DNA of 64,000 nucleotides from NCBI RefSeq assembly GCF_026745355.1, contig NC_079204.1:6009103-6073102 (forward strand), in the 5' to 3' direction. A program made the translations under genes and the position numbers. The notes below the pieces were generated by a model. It was not told where the DNA came from, searched no databases, and saw nothing but the letters and a program-made list of their open reading frames with translations. The DNA is from Beta vulgaris subsp. vulgaris (Eukaryota > Streptophyta > Magnoliopsida > Caryophyllales > Amaranthaceae). This document shows positions 56,885 through 64,000 of this stretch, piece by piece (the first letter of the stretch is position 1; each line of letters begins with the position of its first letter).

Positions 56885-59800
56885 ATGGACGACGATGGAA
56901 GTAGTTTGGCAGCTCCGACGATTTTCATCCTTGTTGCTCTCCTTCAGTTCATCCCCAGATACTTTGAGCACCAGATTAGGGTAAATTTTCGTGCATTTAT
57001 TAGTTCATTCACCATTATTCTTTGTTTGCAACTCTACTTGGATCAATGCTTGTACACTTGTGAGTACTGCTGTACTGATATTGTGTGTGTGTGTATGTGC
57101 GCCCCCATGTTTGTGTATGTGCGCCCCCATGTGTGTGTATTTTTTATGTTTTACGACATCTGATATATAATATTTTGGATATGTCAAAATCACATAACTC
57201 TAATATATGAATTCAATATTTTCTGAATTTGATGACTATCTAAATATCAATGTTACCTAATTTTAGGTACAAAAATGGGTACCAGAATGCAATTTGCTAC
57301 ATATATCAATCTCCCTTCTAATTTGGATCGTACTTCACGGGGGCTTTAGCAAATGATTACCAAGAAATAACCAGTTTGATGTTATAGGGTCTCAGGAGTG
57401 CAATGGAATCACATTGCTTATTTATTTATTAATTTAAATTTTGGGGTTTGTTAGAGGTTATTGCTGTTCAGATCTTCAGGATATCTGTTATGGTATCTGA
57501 AGTCCTGATTTTGATATCATGTAGATGTAGCTGCTGTCTTATTTTATGAAGAATTGTCCACATTTTGCAACTTATAATGACTGTAGATTGGTTCCATAGG
57601 ATGAAAGTTTCCAACTATTCAGATTTTTCTCATTGTGGTTTTCTTTGTATAGTGCTTTTATTATATATTTGAAATTTGTTTTTTGAATATGCTTAAAGCT
57701 TTCTATTTGTAGCACAATTAGAGATGTTTATTGATATATATGTTTGTTTCTCTCTCCAGAATGGAGGAGCTACAAGTGCTGAGGAAAAGAAGCTGCGGGC
57801 AGAAATAAAACAGCTTTTAAAAGAAGCCGGGTCTTTGACACAGTTGAGTCTTGTAGATATCTCTTGCTATAAATAATTCACATGTTATGTGCAAAAGATG
57901 AACTCTTCACCCAAGGACAGGGATGTAAGCGAATTAATGCTGTCTGCCATATCATATATTCTAATCTCCATGTAGCTATCATCACAAGGAGAAATCTATT
58001 TATTACCCTTTCTGCTTTTCTACATCTGCTATTTGCTGTAAGTTACTTGGCAATAAGTTCTGTCTGTACTCCGTGTACTTTGTTGATGATAGGCCATCCA
58101 CATTTGCACAAGCAGCAAAACTTAGAAGAACAGCAGCAGCTAAGGAAAAAGAGCTTGCAAAATGTAAGTTAAAGCTGCCTGTTTGTTTGTCAGCCATATT
58201 ATATTAGACTATCACTTTGAAATGCCACCCCCTAGTTGGTCAGTATTATAAGTAAATGGTCACCTTTTGACAGCTTTTGAATTTTTTTTTTTGCTTCTGA
58301 TTTTGTGCCTTCTGTGCGGATCTATAAGAAGAGATAACAGTCCTCTAAAGTGATACAATAGATGTGATCCCGGTATTGGTTTTTGGTATTTGTTTTCTCT
58401 GGTCTGGTATGTGGCTCAGTGACTCTTTACTGAGCACTAGTGTAGTAGTGTACTGTCATTTCATTATGTTGAATATAGGGCAGCGCAGAACTATCAGAAT
58501 ACCCGAATATTCAATCCATGTCCAATCCAAAGAATTCGTTTATCGGTTACGGACACTAGTGTCACTTTGAAATTTCTGGTAACCCACTAACTTTCCCAAT
58601 AGTCCTTTTCTTCTTTATTAGTTTCTGTTGCTAAATTGTTCTCTTAAGAGTCAAGACCCAAACATCCAATTTTGTCTTGATAATTACTTATTTAGTTTTT
58701 TTTTTTTGAAGAGTAGGTGTATGTTGGTAATTGAATTGTGATTATGTGGTAATGTTGGTAACTAATACTTCCTCAGCTTTTTTTTTTTCTTGCAACGTTT
58801 CCCATTTTAGGAAGTTGCATATTACTTGCAACATTGACATTTATGGTAATATATTCTCTCTTTGTCTCTCTTAGCACATGGGACCCCTTTTCTTTTTTTC
58901 TCTCTCTATCTCTCTCCTCTCAGTTATGTGGCATACTCCAACGTTGCAAGGAATAGAAAATCGAGGAAGTATTATTGGATAATTTTATAATAAAAAATTA
59001 AACTCCTGATTCGGTATACCCGGACTTTATCCTATCGGTTCACTGGCTTTAGTGTTATCGGTATTGGGTACCCAATCCCATTTTGATATCGGTTCGGTTA
59101 CCAGACCGATGCATAGCTCGACTGGGATTTGTTCTGCTTAATCTTAACTTTTGACAGTGGCATTCCTGTTGGATGAATAGTGATGTTTACAGTCTTTAGG
59201 AAGTAACTACTACAATTAGTCTAGTAACTTGACAATATGAATTGCTGATTGGTTTAGTGCAAAGCCACTAACTGTGAAATTACCTTCCTATGTGGTCAAT
59301 TTTAGGCTTTGATCTTCTTATTCATTTCATCTGGCTTTTACTTTGAATCCTTTAGATTAGTATTTTCTGAATTTGATGCATTAATGAATCGTTTTAGTTG
59401 CCAATCTGAAATTTTGCATATTAGAGGTTCTGTTACATAGTTTTGAAATTTGTCATTGTTTGACATTACATGAAGATCAAGAACAACAAATGCTGGAGAG
59501 GAAGTCATCATATGATCCGTATATGAAGTATGTGACTCCTGTAAAGGTGCCTCTTTGTAGACTCTGCTGAAGACATTTCTTTTGCTTGTAGAATTTTAAG
59601 TTCTCCATTAACTTGTTTCATTGTTTGTGGTGCAGGCACTAAGCTATCTTTTGCTGGGAGTTTGGTTTTGGAAATATCCTGTTGCGGCAATATCAAAGGA
59701 GATTTTGCAACCCTTTGGTGAGACACTTCAACTGCTTACAGCTTTGTATATCAATATCTTTGTTCACTCTATATAACATCGAACTTTGTGCTTGTGGTTA

Positions 59801-61466
59801 TTACTTGGCAACTAACCTTTTCTTGGAAAACACGTAAACTAAATCTCTTGGAGGGAGAAGAGCTGGTATCTGGGTGTTTTAGCTCACAATGTTGTCTACT
59901 GCGGACTGCCTGTGGTCTTGACACTGATGTCTTCGCCTTGTTGCAGGAAAGATGCTATCTTGGAAGTCTGGTGGTAGCTCAGAGGAGAAAGTGATGGTAT
60001 GTCTGTCAGACAGTTCTTTTTTCTTTAAATTTTCTTTGACTGACTGATTTGATGAAGTTTCATAACCCGTAACTAGCAAGTTCATTACTGAAGTTTTAAG
60101 GCTCTGATAGTCTGATTGGTGAAGATGAGAGATTTGGCTGGTATGCTAAGCTGACTTCTGAAAGCAAACGTCATTTGTTGAATGAAGTGTTGGAAGTATA
60201 GCTCATAAGCTTCTTCCCTTGATAATGATCTACTCTCAGGCCACTCTTCAAACTTCACAATGCACTTATCTCAACTCTCTAAGTCTTGAGTCCAGATCTG
60301 TGCGTCATGCCAAATCTACTTTAGACAGAAGCAATTCTGTAAAACATCCATCACAGACTCACAGTGACTTCTTTACTTTACTTTTGGCAGTACCCGTCTA
60401 CTTCCACCCTTTTTCAGTATCAATTATATATGCAGGGTCCGGATCGCCTAACAACCTCTCCCACACAAAATCACAAACCTTTCAGGGGACTTTCTGCTTC
60501 TATCCATATATTCTTTGCGATTTGGAACTGATACAGTCCAACTTAAGCCAACACATAGTCATGTCTGATCTTTGAAATTTTGAGACCCTTAAGATTTCAT
60601 CCTTCCTTGATCCTTACTGTGGTGCTGAGTCGCTGGCCAATTGGTGTGTCAATGCAGCTTATCTCCAGTAGGGAAAAAATTTCATTTACTGTCTGTTGGT
60701 CTTGTCTTATCAACTGGATCAATGAGCAAGAATTCTTGAGCATCCTCCTCAACGAACTTTTGTGGAATAGCCAATTTTCCAGACTCCTATGATACCATCC
60801 GTTATCTTTCTTATTCTAATGTTCTGCAATTTATTACTTGCCTATATTTTATATGATACCCTGCTTGTCCAAGAAATTAGCTTCTGGCAAGCTTCTTCTG
60901 ATGCAGCTAGGATGGTGTTTTAGTGCATCGAGAGACGTGATAGTTGACCATTTGAACTCTCCACAGCTGCTTTGAATGACTTCAGGTCTTTGAAACTCAT
61001 CTTACCCTCATGTTTAGGCCCGCATTTTTCCGATGGGCTTCTAAAGTGGATGGCCTGGAGTAATGTTATGTTCTATTGCTATCCTTTCTCTAGGTGATAA
61101 TTTTTCAATGCCATTATTGGATTTAAGTTGATATTGGAATTCCTATTTAATATGGCAACCAAGTTTCACCAACTCAAAATCTGGTATGGGATTGCTGCAA
61201 TTTTTTGCAAGGAAAATCAGAAGTGCCGAGGCACATAGAACTGTTGTGGCTAAATAGATACAGGCATACTGCTGTAACCTGTAGGAGCTCCTCTGATGGA
61301 AGAATTCTCAAACTCCTCCTCCCTTCTGGTTATTACGTTGTCTCGTTGTATTGTGATTTAATAAGTAATTCTTGCTTTTCCTGTGTACTTGCAGATTGGT
61401 ATCGTACCTTGGCTTGTACTGTGCACTAGGGTCAGCAAGCTCATCTGTCGGAAGGTCAACATATAA
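56885..61466 (+). CDS. GET1: GET1/WRB, tail-anchored protein insertion receptor, 174 aa
   Basis: Seven coding exons: 56885-56980, 57760-57842, 58093-58163, 59476-59546, 59636-59717, 59947-59996 and 61395-61466; GT-AG, continuous phase. GET1 is the ER-membrane receptor that, with a GET2/CAML-type partner, takes tail-anchored proteins from the GET3 ATPase. Predicted layout: TM1 (residues ~9-26, APTIFILVALLQF), a cytosolic coiled coil (~37-95) with LRAEIKQLLKEAGSLTQPST and FAQAAKLRRTAAAKEKELAK, TM2 (~108-128, YLLLGVWFWKYPVAAI) and TM3 (~152-170, GIVPWLVLCTRVSKLIC). Motifs and length match plant GET1. A 5' UTR intron is likely (56380-56827). Intron 3 carries a Stowaway MITE; intron 6 is 1.4 kb with nothing recognisable. 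Confidence 0.93.
57086..57140 (+). repeat. TG-rich repeat with duplicated 20-bp unit
   Basis: A short gtgtgtgt tract is followed by two copies of tatgtgcgcccccatgt. It lies in GET1 intron 1; no function is suggested. Confidence 0.6.
58766..58971. mobile_element. Stowaway-type MITE in GET1 intron 3
   Basis: Ends ta-cttcctcagcttttttttt and gaatagaaaatcgaggaagta. The interior has cttgcaacgtt and its inverse aacgttgcaag, and the ctctctatctctctcctctca block shared with other Stowaway copies here. 206 bp. Confidence 0.7.
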
Positions 61467-61699
61467 GATGCTTCTGGTGCATTGTCGTGAAGCTTTGTTT
61501 AGTTCAGATATCGAATGTCTGAGTGGGCGCCTGTGAAATGGGAAGTACCGTGCTGCCTTTTTTTGCACTCACACAAAGATATAGGGCAGTCGAATTCCGA
61601 AAATAGGAAACTGGAAGGCACCTTCAAAACATGATCTTTCCCTTCCATTCCCTGTTGGTTGCTTTCTCGTAGTTTTCATGTAATCTTGAACCACTAATA

Positions 61700-62315
61700 C
61701 CTTTTTTTTATGTACTCGTAGCATTTAGGAAAAGTTCGTGCTCTCTTTTTTTTTTTCTTTTCAAAATACACATTGAAATGAATATGTTATATGATCATGT
61801 TTTTATCAATATTTTGCTGAGAATTTATCTTTAACTTTTGGCTTTTGGAGGTTTAAATTAAAACTGATTTTTTGCTAATTACTTTTGATATTTTCTAAAT
61901 TTCTAATGTGTTTAAAATTGTGATTGAATTGATTGTTCCCTGAATTAATTCTTATGTTGAAGAGAAGACGACGAAAGAGCAGCGAAATAGAGGTAAAAGA
62001 TATTTAATTTGGGCTTATAATCTTACAAAACTCAACCAGGCAAATGTAAAACGGGAGAATAACAGCCCAAAAATGCCAAAAATAACAGAAATTTCAAACA
62101 AAAAACGGTCTTTCATTTTAAAAAAATTGACACAGTTTTTGAAATTAACAAAGAAAAGCCATTCAATAAAAACCCATGTAGTACGCAACATAGATTTCTT
62201 CATTAAATCTCGAAACAAATTGTTTCTCTTTCTGTTTGATCTTCTCGTTTCCTTGCAAAATTTCAAAATTTCTTTCTATTTTCAAAAGCTAACCTTTGTT
62301 TTCTCTTCCAAAGTT
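61700..62315. other. Spacer between GET1 and the kinase gene
   Basis: GET1 3' UTR followed by AT-rich sequence. The kinase frame stays open upstream of the chosen Met back to 62073, but the added segment is Lys/Phe-rich and unlike the family N-terminus, so it is treated as 5' UTR. Confidence 0.45.
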
Positions 62316-64000
62316 ATGTCATTCACCTACAATAAGCAGCTCTCAGCTAAAACCTTATTTGATTCCTTACACATGAGTTCATGGGTCATCTTCACAATTC
62401 TCTGCACAACAATAATTTTCATTGTAATCATTCTCGTTACTATCCTATGCTTCTGCTATTGTTTTCCTCGACGACATCGATCCAAAAACCGAGCTTTTCT
62501 CACTTCAAATCATGCCAATATCTATAGTTCTTCATCACTAAAGAAGAGGTTCCTTTCATTTAATGGTTCAAATCATATCGTCAATATGGTTCCTCTAGAA
62601 TGTGAGGTGATTAGACCAAGTAATTTTTGTGAAAATGAATTGGAAAATCTTAGTAATATAAGACAGAATTATAGTAGAATATGTCATTGGTTCTCAATGA
62701 GGGAGATCATAGAAGCTACAAACAACTTCCATAGTAGGAATTTAATCGGAGTTGGATGTTATGGTAAGGTTTACCGAGGTTTTCTATTTGATGGTACACA
62801 AGTTGCTGTGAAAGAGCTCACAATAACCAGGTAACATTTTTGTTTGTTGTATACAAAGCTATATAGGGTAGTGATGTAGACAAGTTTCGATCTCTTAGAT
62901 ACCATATCTACACGACTTTGCCAACTAAACTGGTCGACATTCATACAGTATATATATGTGATCATTGCTAATCCCAATATTATTTGAGCTATACTCTGAA
63001 TTATGTGGACTCACTATGCATGAATAATCAGTATCAATACAGAGAAGATCAGACGAATAGTGGAGGAAATTCCAAATATGAACCACAAAAACCTTGTGAA
63101 GATAATAGGCTTTTGTGTGGAAGAATGTGATCTTTCTACAAGGTACTCAAATGCAGACTTATTAGATTGTCATTTGTATACATCTTGATACTTCTTTTAA
63201 AGTTATATGCTTCTTTGGTTTGATACTTAATAGTACTAATATCTAAGAACTCGTTAACCATTTTAGGTATATACTTGTATGCGAATATGTTGACAATGGC
63301 AATCTGCAACAGTGGCTTCATGCAAATGATGTTGAACAAATCAATCCTTTGAGTTGGAGAACTCGTGTGGATATCATTTCAGGAACTGCGAAAGGGTCAG
63401 AAAATAATCATTCACATTAGCTCCAAACTTCCATATTCTCAAGCTTAGCTTGTTCATTGTAGTTTTGAAATTACATGTTATACTTTCGGCTTTTTAAGAA
63501 ATAAAAAGCACGTATTTGCATAGCAGAAAGAGCAGTTTCCAGTGTATTGTTGTCAGTGTTCTTCAGATATCAAAAAACATACCTGACTAGTTGAAGTGTC
63601 TTTAACTTTCAGTTCCTTAGTTTGCATCAAGTTAATATTTTCCTCGGCAGATTAGCTTACATGCATGAAGATTTTGGGCAAAAGATCGCGCACAAGCAAT
63701 TACAATCTCATAAGATCTTGTTGGATCATCAATGGAATCCAAAGATATCTGATTTTGCTGTTGCAAAATTATTAGATCATCCGAGTTTATATTCATATGA
63801 GTAAGACTATTACATAATACTATACTTCATACTGCATATCCACTTAACTAAAATTTGGAGGCGTTTTTCTGAACCAATATATGACTATGACTATGACTAT
63901 GGCTATGACTAGGGAGATGAACGAAGAAGAAGATGTTTATAGCTTCGGAGTGCTTGTCATGGAGATCATCTCAGGAAGGCAGCCTACTGAGAATAATAGA
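62316..64000 (+). CDS. Receptor-like kinase (RLCK V-like), predicted pseudokinase, 3' end outside window
   Basis: Exons: 62316-62830, 63032-63142, 63267-63395, 63651-63800 and 63913-64000 (continues), 331 residues so far, phases consistent. A transmembrane segment at residues ~22-48 is followed by basic residues, a linker, and a kinase domain from ~125 (CHWFSMREIIEATNNF, then GVGCYGKVYRG and VAVKEL). Best likeness is the membrane-anchored At3g59110/At5g18500 type. Catalytic motifs are degenerate: HRD is HKQ (63691-63699), the loop Asn is Lys (63712-63714) and DFG is DFA (63751-63759). The activation loop with the APE motif is missing, the protein passing from AKLLDHPSLYSYE directly to MNEEEDVYSFGVLV. 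The frames are open, so it may be an expressed pseudokinase; a decaying gene is the alternative. Confidence 0.8.
63881..63912 (+). repeat. Hexanucleotide microsatellite (atgact)n at a splice acceptor
   Basis: Five units, one altered (atggct), run directly into the acceptor tag at 63910-63912 of the last visible kinase exon. The tract is in frame with the exon and open back to 63851. Confidence 0.7.

Noticed and set aside
62073..62315. Upstream Met of the kinase frame (81 extra residues)
   Set aside because: The added segment is Lys/Phe/Leu-rich and unlike the N-termini of the family; MSFTYNKQLSAKT at 62316 resembles them better.
63041..63042. Splice acceptor AG directly before aagatcagacg in kinase exon 2
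   Set aside because: It gives stops or the wrong frame; the AG at 63030-63031 (aatcag) joins in phase and preserves the kinase frame.
1..64000. CRISPR array, operon or bacterial insertion sequence
   Set aside because: No regularly spaced palindromic repeats with unique spacers and no prokaryotic gene organisation; all evidence is plant nuclear.

Overview
This is eukaryotic nuclear DNA, almost certainly from a dicotyledonous flowering plant. The genes have many GT-AG introns, the intergenic DNA is AT-rich, and the protein families are plant-typed: an isoprenylated heavy-metal-associated protein, the beta-propeller glutaminyl cyclase, a plant GET1 and an RLCK-V-like kinase. Transposon families (L1-type LINEs with RNase H, Stowaway and Tourist MITEs, hAT MITEs, Helitrons, tRNA-derived SINEs, Ty1-copia) also fit a plant. 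I cannot name the species from sequence alone. No operons, CRISPR arrays, rRNA or functional tRNA genes were seen.

Layout. 0-9.5 kb is transposon territory: a SINE with a 12-bp target duplication, a Tourist-type MITE, and a nearly complete L1-type LINE (2799-9105) that landed inside the RNase H tail of an older LINE. 10-15.8 kb holds a tandem pair of three-exon HIPP genes; in the second, a hAT MITE supplies a premature stop and cuts off the prenylation motif. 17.7-25.6 kb (minus strand) holds an 11-exon gene for a probable eIF4E-binding protein of the CBE1/4E-T type. 26-37 kb is a nest of mobile DNA: a hAT MITE, a Helitron, a Helitron carrying a hAT MITE, a Helitron split by a 6.3-kb minus-strand LINE, another short Helitron and a Stowaway MITE. 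37.5-39.5 kb holds ribosomal protein eS10 (5 exons). 41.7-45.0 kb (minus) holds cytosolic HSP90 (4 exons) with heat-shock elements upstream. 45.5-47.4 kb holds a hAT MITE, a copia gag/protease relic and a Tourist MITE. 47.6-54.0 kb holds glutaminyl cyclase (11 exons). 54.6-55.7 kb is a long-TIR element with a minisatellite. 56.9-61.5 kb holds GET1/WRB (7 coding exons). 62.3 kb to the window end holds the 5' part of a membrane-anchored receptor-like kinase whose catalytic motifs have all decayed.

The genes are independent housekeeping or stress genes (translation: eS10 and the eIF4E-binding protein; proteostasis: HSP90 and GET1; peptide modification: QC) and show no sign of forming a pathway. 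The most instructive content is how transposons have modified genes and each other: target-site duplications, TIRs and Helitron ends can be read precisely enough to order several insertions in time. I see no strong candidate for an entirely new biological system; the best leads are the hAT-truncated HIPP, the pseudokinase and the duplicated splice donor in the eIF4E-binding protein gene. Exon coordinates were derived by hand from GT/AG sites and reading-frame continuity, without transcript data.
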